A DNA stretch of 64,000 bases, taken from assembly GCF_036227485.1 (NCBI RefSeq), contig NZ_CP109479.1:4278001-4342000 (forward strand), given 5' to 3'. Origin of the DNA: Streptomyces sp. NBC_01451. Its GTDB lineage: Bacteria > Actinomycetota > Actinomycetes > Streptomycetales > Streptomycetaceae. How positions within the stretch are numbered: position 1 is the first letter of the stretch; every line of letters starts with the position of its first letter. A program made the translations under genes and the position numbers. This document shows, piece by piece, positions 34,632 through 43,624 of this stretch. The notes under the pieces were generated by a model. That model saw only the letters and a program-made list of their open reading frames with translations. It did not search any database and was not told the origin of the DNA.

Positions 34632-34663
34632 GTCCCCTGCCCGCGGTGTCGCGGGCAGGGGAC
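34632..34663. terminator. Bidirectional terminator
   Basis: GTCCCCTGCCCGCG (34632-34645) pairs perfectly with CGCGGGCAGGGGAC (34650-34663) around GTGT, between convergent genes. Confidence 0.92.
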
Positions 34664-34685
34664 GGTCACTTCCCCGGGTCAGGGC

Positions 34686-35489
34686 TCACTTCACGTCGAC
34701 GTAGTCGGTCCAGCCGGCCGCGGGCATGGTGAGCTTCGTGCCCTCGAAGGTGTAGCGGTACGCGCCGTCCGCGGTCGCCTGCACGGTGGCCGTGGCCCAG
34801 CCGTTCCGGTCGGTCTTGACCTTCTTCAGCGTCTTGAAGGGACCGCTCGTGCCCTTGCGGTACTGGAGCAGCAGCTGGTGCCCGACGAGGGGGACGTTCT
34901 TGTTCGTCTCCCAGCTGGCGACGGTCATCTGGGCCTTGACCGTGAGGTTCTTGCCCTTCTTCACCGGCTCCGGGGTGGCGTCGGTCTGGGTCATGTAGGT
35001 CGTGCGCTTGACGCTGGCGAAAAATACGTTGTCGATGCCGTCCGCGCGGGTGACGTTGCCGTCGCCGTCGGTGGCCACGAAATTCAGGTACCAGAGACCG
35101 GCGAGGGCGTTGCTGCGGAGGTTGACCTTCGGGTTGGCGGTCAGTAGTGCCTCGCAGTAGGAGGTGATCTCGTTGATCTTGTGGCAGCGGGCGGGCGCGT
35201 TCATGAACCCGTCGGCTGTCTCCGGGTCCTCTCCGTGCGTCAGCTCGATCGACACGCTCTTGACGCCGGCCGGGTCGCTGACCGTCGCGGAGATCGGGAT
35301 CAGTCTCTTCGTCGCGGCGTCGACGCCAACGGTGTAGTCCTGCCAGTCGTGGTTGACATCGATGTTCGAGAACGTCGTGGCCGAGTCGTCCTGGTCGGCC
35401 CCGGCTGCCGGAGCGGCGAGAGCGGCGACGGCCAGAGCCGCGCTGAGGGCGGCGGCGGTAGCGGTGGCGACAGTGGCGCGTATGCGCAT
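34686..35489 (-). CDS. Secreted beta-sandwich protein of unknown function
   Basis: A 267-residue exported protein: signal peptide RIRATVATATAAALSAALAV...APAAGA (cleavage near 32-34), then Ig-like/fibronectin-like strands (DVNHDWQDYTVGVDAATKRL, VSDPAGVKSVSIELTHGEDP, LAGLWYLNFVATDGDGNVTR, LTVKAQMTVASWETNKNVPL, WATATVQATADGAYRYTFEG). The second half resembles bacterial Ig-like repeats that occur on cell-surface proteins. ATG 35489 begins the signal peptide; GGGGGAAACC precedes it. No catalytic residues are recognisable. Confidence 0.78.
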   Translation of the reverse strand: MRIRATVATATAAALSAALAVAALAAPAAGADQDDSATTFSNIDVNHDWQDYTVGVDAATKRLIPISATVSDPAGVKSVSIELTHGEDPETADGFMNAPARCHKINEITSYCEALLTANPKVNLRSNALAGLWYLNFVATDGDGNVTRADGIDNVFFASVKRTTYMTQTDATPEPVKKGKNLTVKAQMTVASWETNKNVPLVGHQLLLQYRKGTSGPFKTLKKVKTDRNGWATATVQATADGAYRYTFEGTKLTMPAAGWTDYVDVK

Positions 35490-35609
35490 GGTGTGGTTTC
35501 CCCCTGGGATTGATGAGGCGGGTGGTGCCTTCACCTGCGTCAGACCAACGGGACGCCCGAGGGGTTGTGCGCTGAGGGCCCATCAGCGATCCCCGGACGC
35601 GAAAATGCC

Positions 35610-35642
35610 CCCGCTCCGCGCCATCGGCGCAGTTCGGGGGCG
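35610..35642 (-). terminator. Terminator of gpmA
   Basis: GCCCCCG and CGGGGGC (about 35610-35642) enclose an inner GCGCC/GGCGC pair, just after the gpmA stop on the minus strand. Confidence 0.6.
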
Positions 35643-35654
35643 TGATCGCTTTCT

Positions 35655-36416
35655 CTACTTCTTCTTGCCCTGGTTCTTGACCGCCTCGATGGCCGCCGCT
35701 GCCGCGTCCGGGTCGAGGTAGGTGCCGCCCGGCTTCACCGGCTTGAAGTCGGCGTCGAGTTCGTAGGCGAGGGGGATGCCCGTGGGGATGTTCAGGCCGG
35801 AGATCGCCTCGTCGGAGATGCCGTCCAGGTGCTTGACCAGGCCGCGGAGGCTGTTGCCGTGGGCCGCGACCAGGACCGTACGGCCGGTGAGGAGGTCGGG
35901 GACGATGCCGTCGTACCAGTACGGGAGCATGCGGTCGACGACGTCCTTCAGGCACTCCGTGCGGGGGCGCAGCTCCGGGGGGATCGTCGCGTAGCGGGGG
36001 TCGTCCGACTGGGAGAACTCCGTGCCGTCCTCAAGGGGCGGGGGCGGGGTGTCGTAGGAGCGGCGCCAGAGCATGAACTGCTCCTCGCCGAACTCGGCGA
36101 GCGTCTGGGCCTTGTCCTTGCCCTGGAGGGCGCCGTAGTGGCGCTCGTTCAGGCGCCAGCTGCGGTGGACGGGGATCCAGTGGCGGTCCGCGGCTTCGAG
36201 GGCCAGCTGGGCCGTGCGGATCGCGCGCCGCTGGAGGGAGGTGTGGAGGACGTCGGGGAGCAGGCCGGCGTCCTTCAGCAGCTCACCGCCGCGGACCGCC
36301 TCCTTCTCGCCCTTGTCGGTGAGGTTGACGTCCACCCAGCCGGTGAACAGGTTCTTCGCGTTCCATTCGCTCTCGCCGTGGCGGAGGAGGATCAGCTTGT
36401 ACGGTGCGTCGGCCAT
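35655..36416 (-). CDS. gpmA: 2,3-bisphosphoglycerate-dependent phosphoglycerate mutase
   Basis: A 253-residue glycolytic enzyme interconverting 3- and 2-phosphoglycerate. The phospho-His motif is [12 protein letters not shown] (10-21), then [17 protein letters not shown] with the catalytic Glu, and the second His in [20 protein letters not shown] 36416 gives [14 protein letters not shown]; the upstream open frame is the promoter. The C-terminal Ala/Lys tail ([16 protein letters not shown]) is typical of Streptomyces. Confidence 0.95.
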   Translation of the reverse strand: MADAPYKLILLRHGESEWNAKNLFTGWVDVNLTDKGEKEAVRGGELLKDAGLLPDVLHTSLQRRAIRTAQLALEAADRHWIPVHRSWRLNERHYGALQGKDKAQTLAEFGEEQFMLWRRSYDTPPPPLEDGTEFSQSDDPRYATIPPELRPRTECLKDVVDRMLPYWYDGIVPDLLTGRTVLVAAHGNSLRGLVKHLDGISDEAISGLNIPTGIPLAYELDADFKPVKPGGTYLDPDAAAAAIEAVKNQGKKK

Positions 36417-36566
36417 GCCACGAGCGTAATAGAACGTTCTGATCCCCTGCTCGGCCGCCCGCCAACCGGACGGTTGACGGGATCTGTTAATTGAGTGGCT
36501 CCCCCACACAGCCCACTCGTAAGTTGTCCTCACCGATTGAGCCACTTACATCCATGGGGGACAACT

Positions 36567-37874
36567 GTGCCGCTCGCCGCCCTGAAACGCGCCGCCCGAG
36601 AATCCGTCTCGGGGCTGCCCCGCGAGTTCTGGTGGCTGTGGACCAGCACCCTCGTGAACCGGCTCGGGGCCTTCGTCGCCACGTTCATGGCGATCTACCT
36701 GACCCTCGACCGCGGCTACTCCGCCTCGTACGCCGGTCTGGTCGTCTCGCTGCACGGGCTCGGCGCGGTCGTCTCGTCGATCGGCGGCGGGGTCATGACC
36801 GACCGGCTCGGACGGCGCCCCACGCTTCTCGTCGCGCAGTCGTCCACGGCGTTCTCCGTCGCGCTGCTCGGCTTCGTGCACCACCCGGCGGCGATCGCCG
36901 GTGTCGCCTTCCTGGTGGGGATGGCGAGCAACGCCTCGCGGCCGGCGGTGCAGGCGATGATGGCGGACATCGTGCGGCCCGAGGACCGCGTGCGCGCGTT
37001 CTCCCTGAACTACTGGGCCATCAACCTCGGGTTCGCGGTCTCCTCCGCCGGTGCCGGCTTCATCGCCGAGGTCAGTTACGTCGCCGGGTTCCTCGTGGAG
37101 GCCGGCATGACGCTGGCCTGCGCGGTCGTCGTCTTCCTCAAGCTGCCCGAGTCACGGCCGGTGGCGACCACGAAGGAGGCGCGGGCCGAGGCCTCCGTCG
37201 GGCTCGGGACCGTGCTGCGCGACGGGCGCTTCATGAGCGTCGTCGGACTGAGCTTCCTCGTCGCGCTCGTCTTCCAGCAGGGCGCGGTCGGGCTGCCGAT
37301 CGCGATGGGCGAGGCCGGGTTCACCCCGGCGGACTTCGGGATGGTCATCGCCGTCAACGGCCTGCTCGTGGTCGTGCTCCAGATCCCGGTGACCCGTTTC
37401 ATCGAGCACCGGGACGCCCGTCGGCTCCTGGTGGCCTCGTCCCTCCTCGCCGGGTACGGCTTCGGGCTCACCGCGTTCGCCGGGTCGGTCGGCGTCTTCG
37501 TCCTCACGGTGTGCGTCTGGACCCTGGCCGAGATCGTCAACGCGCCCACCCAGACCGGGCTGGTGGTCCGGCTGTCCCCGCTGCACGGGCGCGGTCGCTA
37601 CCAGGGCATGTACACGATGTCCTGGTCGGTGGCCGGCCTGATCGCCCCGCTGATGTCCGGCTTCGTCATCGACCGCTTCGGCGCGGAGTGGCTGTGGGGG
37701 CTGTGCGCGGTCATCGGGACGGTGGCGGGGGCGGGGTACTGGGTGCTGATGGAACGGGTTCCGGAAGGGGAACCGGAAGGGGAACCGGAAGGGGAACCGG
37801 TCAAGGAGGCGGCCTCCCCCGTCGGCGCCGTCCTCGCCGCCGAAGCCGTCAGGGGTGCATCCGCGACCCCTTGA
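36567..37874 (+). CDS. MFS transporter
   Basis: A 435-residue, 12-span major facilitator. The A-motif between spans 2 and 3 is GGVMTDRLGRRPTLL, and spans are visible throughout (LVVSLHGLGAVVSSIGGG, AFLVGMASNASRPAVQAMM, YVAGFLVEAGMTLACAVVVF, VLTVCVWTLAEIVNA). The profile fits a proton-coupled drug/metabolite exporter. The tail contains PEGEPEGEPEGEP from a 12-bp tandem repeat (37765-37800). GTG 36567 follows GGGGGA. Its 3' end overlaps the convergent DUF2000 gene by 26 bp. Substrate unknown. Confidence 0.88.
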   Translation: MPLAALKRAARESVSGLPREFWWLWTSTLVNRLGAFVATFMAIYLTLDRGYSASYAGLVVSLHGLGAVVSSIGGGVMTDRLGRRPTLLVAQSSTAFSVALLGFVHHPAAIAGVAFLVGMASNASRPAVQAMMADIVRPEDRVRAFSLNYWAINLGFAVSSAGAGFIAEVSYVAGFLVEAGMTLACAVVVFLKLPESRPVATTKEARAEASVGLGTVLRDGRFMSVVGLSFLVALVFQQGAVGLPIAMGEAGFTPADFGMVIAVNGLLVVVLQIPVTRFIEHRDARRLLVASSLLAGYGFGLTAFAGSVGVFVLTVCVWTLAEIVNAPTQTGLVVRLSPLHGRGRYQGMYTMSWSVAGLIAPLMSGFVIDRFGAEWLWGLCAVIGTVAGAGYWVLMERVPEGEPEGEPEGEPVKEAASPVGAVLAAEAVRGASATP

Positions 37875-38331
37875 CCACCTTGTCCACCGCGTTCCTCGGC
37901 CCGTACACCGCCATCCCCACCACGTCCAACTCCCCTGCCCCCACGGCCCGTACGGCCGCCCGGTTGTCGCGGTCGTTGCCCGTGCCGAACAGGTCGGACG
38001 TGAAGACGGCACAGGGCAGGGACCGGGACACCGCCCGTCCGTGCGCCGCCCTCAGCGTCTCCTTGGCGGCCTCGAAGACGAGGACGGGCTGCCGGAACAT
38101 CGGGAGGTACGGGGTGCCGTCCGCGTCCTCGTACGGCTCGCCGATCACCTCGGGGACCGTCATCCCCAGGCCGCTGACCAGGAACGCGGTCACGTTCAGG
38201 CGCTGCCAGGGTTCCAGATCCTCGCGCAGGACCACGGCGATCTTCGTGTCGAAGCGGACGGGGCCGGAGGCGAGGGCGGGCGTGGGGGCGGACGTGGGAT
38301 CGAGGGCGGGGGTGGTGTGCGGTGCGTTCAT
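37849..38331 (-). CDS. DUF2000 family protein
   Basis: A 160-residue protein with the DUF2000 pattern FDTKIAVVLREDLEPWQRLN, VTAFLVSGLGMTVPEVIGEP, LVFEAAKETLRAAHGRA and VFTSDLFGTGNDRDNRAAVR. The fold is PTH2-like (peptidyl-tRNA hydrolase-like), function unknown. It is divergent from the AraC-type regulator, which often controls the facing gene. Confidence 0.85.
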   Translation of the reverse strand: MNAPHTTPALDPTSAPTPALASGPVRFDTKIAVVLREDLEPWQRLNVTAFLVSGLGMTVPEVIGEPYEDADGTPYLPMFRQPVLVFEAAKETLRAAHGRAVSRSLPCAVFTSDLFGTGNDRDNRAAVRAVGAGELDVVGMAVYGPRNAVDKVVKGSRMHP

Positions 38332-38380
38332 GGTTCGAGACTGCCGACCGGTGTTCCCCGGCGTCTTGTACGTTCTTTGC

Positions 38381-39202
38381 GTGGCCGCCGTACCCTCGCC
38401 GCAGCGGCGAAACGTCTCCGCCTGGCGTCCGCGCGTCCCGGGCGTCCTTGAGGTGTTCCACGCCCACTTCGTCGAGTACGCCTACCCGATGCACGTACAC
38501 GACACCTGGACGCTGCTCATCGTCGACGACGGCGCCGTACGGTACGACCTCGACCGGCACGAGCGGGGCACCCCGCACGACACCGTGACCCTCTTGCCGC
38601 CGCATGTGCCGCACAACGGGTCGCCCGCGACTCCGGACGGGTTCCGCAAGCGGGTCCTCTATCTCGACTCCACCCATCTCGGCGACGAGTTGATCGGAGC
38701 CGCCGTCGACCGGCCCGATCTGCGCGACCCCCTGCTGCGCCTGCGCGTCGGGCAGTTGCACGGTGCCCTCGTGCGGGCCGGGGAGGAGTTCGAGGCGGCG
38801 AGCCGGCTGGCGCTCGTCGCGGAACGGCTGCGTACGCGGTTGCGGGCGACGGACGTGAACCGTCCCGCGCGGGTCGATCCGCCGCTCGCCCGGCGGTTGC
38901 GCGAGCTTCTCGACGAGCGGCTCGTCGACGGGATCGCGCTCGACGAGGCGGCGCGGCTCACGCACGCCCATCCCGCGCATCTCGTACGGGCGTTCAGCGC
39001 GGCCTTCGGGATGCCGCCGCACCGGTATCTGACCGCGCGGCGCGTCGACCTGGCCCGGCGGCTGCTCCTCGACGGGCTGCCTGTCGGCGAGGTCGCGACG
39101 GCCACCGGGTTCTACGACCAGGCCCATCTCACGCGCCACTTCAGGAAGTTGGTGGGCGTGCCGCCCGGGCGCTATCGGCTCGGCCGTGGATTCAGTCCGT
39201 AG
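38381..39202 (+). CDS. AraC-family transcriptional regulator
   Basis: A 273-residue regulator. An N-terminal cupin domain (FHAHFVEYAYPMHVHDTWTL with HxHx metal or ligand-like residues; PPHVPHNG) precedes two helix-turn-helix motifs in the last 100 residues (IALDEAARLTHAHPAHLVRA and LPVGEVATATGFYDQAHLTR, ending GVPPGRYRLGRG). GTG 38381 follows TACGTT by 6 nt, so it is probably leaderless. It probably controls the divergent DUF2000 gene and itself. Its end overlaps the YbjN gene by 11 bp. Confidence 0.87.
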   Translation: MAAVPSPQRRNVSAWRPRVPGVLEVFHAHFVEYAYPMHVHDTWTLLIVDDGAVRYDLDRHERGTPHDTVTLLPPHVPHNGSPATPDGFRKRVLYLDSTHLGDELIGAAVDRPDLRDPLLRLRVGQLHGALVRAGEEFEAASRLALVAERLRTRLRATDVNRPARVDPPLARRLRELLDERLVDGIALDEAARLTHAHPAHLVRAFSAAFGMPPHRYLTARRVDLARRLLLDGLPVGEVATATGFYDQAHLTRHFRKLVGVPPGRYRLGRGFSP

Positions 39203-39683
39203 GGAGCCGGGTCAGGTGGGCGAAGGCGTCCAGGTTGCGGGTCGACTCGCCCCGGGACACCCGCCAGGCGTACTCCTTGCGGATCGCCGACGCGAACCCC
39301 AGCTCCAGAAGGGTGTTGAAGCCGCCGTCGGCCGCTTCCAGGACCGAGCCGAGGAGGCGGTCGATCTCCTCCGGGGTGATCGCGGACAGGGGCAGCTTGG
39401 ACGTCACGTACACGTCGCCCAGGCGGTCCACCGCGTAACTCACGCCGTACAGCTTGAGGTTGCGTTCCAGGAGCCAGCGGTGGACGCCCGCCTCGTTCTC
39501 GTCGGGGTGGCGGATCACGAACGCGTTGAGCGAGAGGGAGTGCTTGCCGACGAGGAGCGAGACCGTCGTCGAGAGTTTGCGGGTGCCCGGGAGTTTCACC
39601 ACGTAGTTGCCGGGCTTCGGGCTCTCCCAGTCCAGGTCGGCCTCGGTGAGGACCTGCTCGATGATCGACGCCGAATCAGCCAT
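39192..39683 (-). CDS. YbjN-domain protein (type III secretion chaperone-like fold)
   Basis: A 163-residue acidic protein ([100 protein letters not shown]). This is the actinobacterial YbjN family, of tetratricopeptide-chaperone-like fold and unknown function. Its start overlaps the mshA stop by 8 bp, a conserved pairing in actinobacteria. Confidence 0.85.
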   Translation of the reverse strand: MADSASIIEQVLTEADLDWESPKPGNYVVKLPGTRKLSTTVSLLVGKHSLSLNAFVIRHPDENEAGVHRWLLERNLKLYGVSYAVDRLGDVYVTSKLPLSAITPEEIDRLLGSVLEAADGGFNTLLELGFASAIRKEYAWRVSRGESTRNLDAFAHLTRLPTD

Positions 39684-40980
39684 GCAGCGAGCGTACGCGA
39701 CGCCTGTGGGCCTGCATCGCGGCCGTGTACACGTCCCCCGTGGCGGCGGCCGAGGCGTCCCAGCCGAAGCGCTGGGCGTGCCGGGCCGCCGACGCGCCCA
39801 TCCGGGCGGACAGGGTGTCGTTGTCGGCGAAATCGCGCAGCACGCGCGCGTAGGCGGCGGGATCGTGGCCCTGTATGAGGAATCCCGTACGTCCTTCGTC
39901 GACGGCCACCGGGAGGCCGCCCACCGCTGCCGCCAGCACCGGTGTGCCCGCCGCCTGCGCCTCTATGGCGACCAGGCCGAACGATTCGCTGTACGACGGC
40001 ATGACGAGGACGGAGGCCGCCCGGAACCAGTCCGCCAGCTGCTCCTGGCTGACGGGCGGGCGGAAGCGTACGACGTCCGCGATGCCCAGGCGGGCGGCGA
40101 GTTTCTGCAGGCCCTCCGGCTTGGCCAGGCCGCTGCCGCTGGGGCCGCCGACTATCGGGACGACGATGTTGGCGCGCAGCTCGGGGCGCTCGTCCAGGAG
40201 GACGGCGACCGCGCGGAGCAGCACGTCGGGGGCCTTCAGGGGCTGGATGCGGCCCGCGAAGAGGGGGATCAGGGCGTCCTGCGGGAGGCCGAGGCGGGCG
40301 CGGGCGGCGGCGCGGCCGTCGGCCGGGGAGAAGCGGTCGAGGTTGACGCCCGGGTGGACGACGGCGACCCTGCCGGGGTCGGCGTCGTAGTGCCGGACGA
40401 GTTCGTCGGCCTCTTCGGCGGTGTTGGCGATGAGACGGTCGGCGGCGGCCACGACCTGCATCTCGCCGATGACGCGGGCGACGGGCTCGGGGCTGTCGCC
40501 GTTGGCCAGGGCGGCGTTCTTGACCTTGGCCATGGTGTGCATGGCGTGCACCAGGGGGGTGCCCCAGCGCTGGGCGGCGAGCCAGCCGACGTGGCCGGAG
40601 AGCCAGTAGTGGGAGTGCACGAGGTCGTAGTGGCCGGGGCGGTGACCGGCCCAGGCCTGCATGACGCCGTGCGTGAAGGCGCACAGCTGGGCCGGCAGGT
40701 CCTCCTTGGGGAGGCCTTCGTAGGGGCCCGCGTCGATGTGGCGCACGAGGACGCCGGGGGCCAGCTCGACGGACGGGGGAAGGGCCGCCGTGGTGGCCCG
40801 GGTGAAGATCTCGACCTCGATGTTGATCGCGGCGAGGCGCTGCGCGAGCTCGACGATGTAGACGTTCATTCCGCCGGCGTCGCCCGTGCCGGGCTGGTGG
40901 AGCGGGGAGGTGTGCACGGAGAGCATGGCCACCCGGCGGGGCCTGCGGCGGCGGCCCAGCAGGCCGATGTACTGGCTCAC
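39676..40980 (-). CDS. mshA: D-inositol-3-phosphate glycosyltransferase (mycothiol synthesis)
   Basis: A 434-residue GT4 enzyme that joins GlcNAc from UDP-GlcNAc to inositol-3-phosphate, the first step to mycothiol. Motifs: the N-terminal acceptor/donor loop [45 protein letters not shown] and the EX7E motif [23 protein letters not shown] 40980 was chosen over the upstream ATG (41037) because GGAGG lies 7-11 nt upstream. It is transcribed with the YbjN gene. Confidence 0.93.
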   Translation of the reverse strand: MSQYIGLLGRRRRPRRVAMLSVHTSPLHQPGTGDAGGMNVYIVELAQRLAAINIEVEIFTRATTAALPPSVELAPGVLVRHIDAGPYEGLPKEDLPAQLCAFTHGVMQAWAGHRPGHYDLVHSHYWLSGHVGWLAAQRWGTPLVHAMHTMAKVKNAALANGDSPEPVARVIGEMQVVAAADRLIANTAEEADELVRHYDADPGRVAVVHPGVNLDRFSPADGRAAARARLGLPQDALIPLFAGRIQPLKAPDVLLRAVAVLLDERPELRANIVVPIVGGPSGSGLAKPEGLQKLAARLGIADVVRFRPPVSQEQLADWFRAASVLVMPSYSESFGLVAIEAQAAGTPVLAAAVGGLPVAVDEGRTGFLIQGHDPAAYARVLRDFADNDTLSARMGASAARHAQRFGWDASAAATGDVYTAAMQAHRRRVRSLHG

Positions 40981-41146
40981 GTGGCGTTCCTCCTTCTCGG
41001 CCCCGACATTTCCCGTTCCGTACCCGGCTTTTCGCACAGCTCCGCAGGGTCAACGCCGGGAGAAGGCAACCCATTTCCTCTTTGCCTAATCATTACCTTT
41101 TCCCGCTCAACCGTTCGAGCGGATGCCGCCCCTTACCCTCGTACGC

Positions 41147-41986
41147 ATGACTGCTCCCCGCACATCGGCCCGCCCTCTGGGAACGGTGACGCGCGGGACG
41201 ACCAACCCCAACAGGCTGCGCCGCATGGACCGCTGGATCGCGGCCACGCACGGCGCCGCGCTGCGCCGGGCCCCCTCCCCCGTCGCGGTCGACCTCGGGT
41301 ACGGCGCCGCGCCCTGGACGGCCGTCGAGCTGCTCGCACGGCTGCGTACCGTGGCTCCACGCGCGCGCGTGGTCGGTGTCGAGATCGAGCCCGCCCGGGT
41401 CGCGGCGGCGAAACCGTACGAGCGCGAGGGGCTCGCCTTCCGGCACGGCGGCTTCGAGATCCCGGTGCCGGAGCGGCCGGCGCTCATCCGCGCGGCGAAC
41501 GTGCTGCGGCAGTACGACGAGGCCGAGGTCGCCGGGGTCTGGGCGCGGCTGTGCGCCCGGCTCGCACCGGCCGCGGACGGCTCCGGAAGCGACCCCGGGG
41601 GCGGCTTCGGGGGCGGGCTGCTCGTCGAGGGGACGTGCGACGAGATCGGGCGCCGACACGTGTGGGTCGCCCTCGGACCCGAGGGTCCGCGAACGGTCAC
41701 CTTCGCGACCCGGCTCGGCTCCCTGGACCGCCCCTCCGACCTCGCCGAACGCCTCCCGAAGGCCCTGATCCACCGCAACGTCCCGGGCGAACCGGTGCAC
41801 GCCTTCCTGCGCGACTTCGACCGCGCCTGGGCCGCCGCGGCGCCCTACGCCTCGTACGGGGCCCGCCAGCGCTGGATCCGGGCGGTACGGGACCTGACGG
41901 CCGACTGGCCGGTGACGGACGGACCGGCGCGGTGGCGACAGGGGGAAGTGACCGTGGCGTGGGGGGCTCTGGCTCCTCGGCACTGA
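41147..41986 (+). CDS. SAM-dependent methyltransferase-like protein
   Basis: A 279-residue Rossmann-fold protein. PVAVDLGYGAAPWTAVELL corresponds to SAM motif I (with GYGxxPxT), then VVGVEIEPARVAAA supplies the acidic ribose contact, and FRHGGFEIPVP and IRAANVLRQYDEAEVAGVW follow. Substrate unknown. ATG 41147 follows the -10-like TACCCT by 7 nt, suggesting a leaderless mRNA; it is divergent from mshA. The conserved pairing with mshA is noted without functional meaning. Confidence 0.8.
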   Translation: MTAPRTSARPLGTVTRGTTNPNRLRRMDRWIAATHGAALRRAPSPVAVDLGYGAAPWTAVELLARLRTVAPRARVVGVEIEPARVAAAKPYEREGLAFRHGGFEIPVPERPALIRAANVLRQYDEAEVAGVWARLCARLAPAADGSGSDPGGGFGGGLLVEGTCDEIGRRHVWVALGPEGPRTVTFATRLGSLDRPSDLAERLPKALIHRNVPGEPVHAFLRDFDRAWAAAAPYASYGARQRWIRAVRDLTADWPVTDGPARWRQGEVTVAWGALAPRH

Positions 41987-42184
41987 GGCGCCGACCCTTC
42001 GGATTGCTCACGATTCAGGGGCAACGATCTCCGTTCGCCGTTCGTCACACATGCGGGGGACAGGGGAAGGACGGGCAGCCTGCGGGAAGCCTGTTGCTTT
42101 TTGCGGTGACATGGCACGATCCCCCGGGCGCCATAAGTTACTGACGGTTAATCAAGTGGGCGAAAAGGTACGGGGGTACGGGGA

Positions 42185-43300
42185 ATGGGAGCCGGCAAGC
42201 GGAATCTGCTCGCGACAGCCGTGGGACTGGTCTGCGCGGTCACCGTCCTGGGCGGCGCGGGAACCGCGTTCGCGAGCCCGGCACCCACCCCGACACCCAC
42301 ACCCTCGTCCACGCCCACGCCCACGCCCACGCCCACGCCCACGCCGAGCGTGACGCTGCCACCGAACAGGGACCTGGAAGCCGTACACAAGAAGCTGGAG
42401 AAGCTCTACCACGACGCGGCGGTCGCCACGGACGCCTACAACGCGGCGGAGGAGCAGACCGAGCGGCAGTCCGCCGAGATCGTCGAGCTGGCCCGGGAGA
42501 TCGTCAAGGGGCAGGAGCGGCTGGCCGAGTTGAAGGACCGCGCGGGTGCCGCGGCACGCGCCCAGTACCGCTCGGGAGGCCTGCCGCCGGAGGCGCGGCT
42601 GTGGCTCAGCGACGATCCGCAGGCGTGGCTGGAGGGGGTCAGCCGGATCCGGCAGGGCGAGAAGGCGACCACGGGCCTGCTCGCCGAAATGACGCGCACC
42701 CAGCAGGACCTGGAGCTGTACGCGCGGGACGCCTCGGCCCAGTGGCAGAAGCTGGAGACGAGCCGGAAGGCCAGGGCCGCCGCCCAGAAACAGATCAAGC
42801 AGCAGATCGCGGCGGCCGAGGACCTGGAGTCCCAGCTCCAGAAGGAGGAGAAGGAACGCCTCGCGGCACTGGAGCGCGAGGCCGCCGCCAGGGCGCAGAC
42901 GTCCTGGCTCAGCTCCGGCGCCCTCGACGGCACCGACGGCAGCACGACGGCGCAGGGCGAGAAAGCCGTGAAATTCGCGACGGCGCAGCTGGGCAAGCCG
43001 TACGAGTGGGGCGCCGAGGGCCCCGGCACGTTCGACTGCTCGGGCCTGACCTCGGCGGCCTGGGCGGCGGCCGGGGTCACCATCCCGCGCACCTCGCAGC
43101 AGCAGTGGGCCCAGCTTCCGCACGTCGACATCAAGGACATGCGTCCCGGCGACCTGATCGTCTACTTCGACGACGCGAGCCACATCGCGATGTACGTGGG
43201 CGACGGCAAGATGGTGCACGCCCCGCGGCCCGGGCGGACGGTGACGATCGCCGGGGCGGGATCGATGAAGATACTCGGGGTGGTCCGGCCGGGCACGTGA
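42185..43300 (+). CDS. Secreted NlpC/P60 peptidoglycan hydrolase
   Basis: A 371-residue exported endopeptidase. The signal peptide (LLATAVGLVCAVTVLGGAGTAFA) is followed by a Pro-Thr repeat linker (APTPTPTPSSTPTPTPTPTP, from CCCACG hexamers), two coiled-coil segments (residues 60-240) and the NlpC/P60 domain with catalytic C in GTFDCSGLTSAAW, His in DDASHIAMYVG and the third residue in GKMVHAPRPG. It cleaves D-Glu-meso-DAP type links in peptidoglycan stems. The coiled coil probably auto-inhibits or recruits an activator, as in RipA. GTTACTGACGGTTAATC (42136 on) holds two GTTA half sites near the promoter. Confidence 0.92.
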   Translation: MGAGKRNLLATAVGLVCAVTVLGGAGTAFASPAPTPTPTPSSTPTPTPTPTPTPSVTLPPNRDLEAVHKKLEKLYHDAAVATDAYNAAEEQTERQSAEIVELAREIVKGQERLAELKDRAGAAARAQYRSGGLPPEARLWLSDDPQAWLEGVSRIRQGEKATTGLLAEMTRTQQDLELYARDASAQWQKLETSRKARAAAQKQIKQQIAAAEDLESQLQKEEKERLAALEREAAARAQTSWLSSGALDGTDGSTTAQGEKAVKFATAQLGKPYEWGAEGPGTFDCSGLTSAAWAAAGVTIPRTSQQQWAQLPHVDIKDMRPGDLIVYFDDASHIAMYVGDGKMVHAPRPGRTVTIAGAGSMKILGVVRPGT

Positions 43301-43624
43301 ACCCGGAGACCACCTAGGACAATTCGTCACACAGGGCACTTTCCATCTCGCGCAGAGCATCCCGTGCCGCGCGTGACCCGCCCCACGTGACCCACCGCAC
43401 CCGCCGGCCCCGCCCAACCCTCCGGCGGACGTGATATTCGTCATCCCCGGGTGGGCAACCCCGTACCCAAGTGCGTTACGGAGCACGGCATATGACACCG
43501 GTGCCCCCGCGCGGACACGCCGACGACCATTCCGCTGCGGGCCTGTCAACCGCTATGGTCCCGGTCGGTGGATCGAGACCCCTCGCCCATCGTGCCCTCG
43601 GGGGGAGGGAAGGAACCCACGACG
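43301..43624. other. 324-bp gap before the phosphatase gene
   Basis: No gene is seen. Near the 3' end TATGGT (43554-43559) is a good -10 for a start around 43568. An in-frame GTG at 43568 would extend the phosphatase by 19 residues with no ribosome-binding site; transcription starting there would instead give a 57-nt leader with GGAGGGAAGGA before the ATG. Confidence 0.5.

Noticed and set aside
42000..42184. ydaO-type (c-di-AMP) riboswitch upstream of the NlpC/P60 gene
   Set aside because: Some Streptomyces wall hydrolase genes have one, but I could not find its conserved core here; only GTTA half sites are visible.
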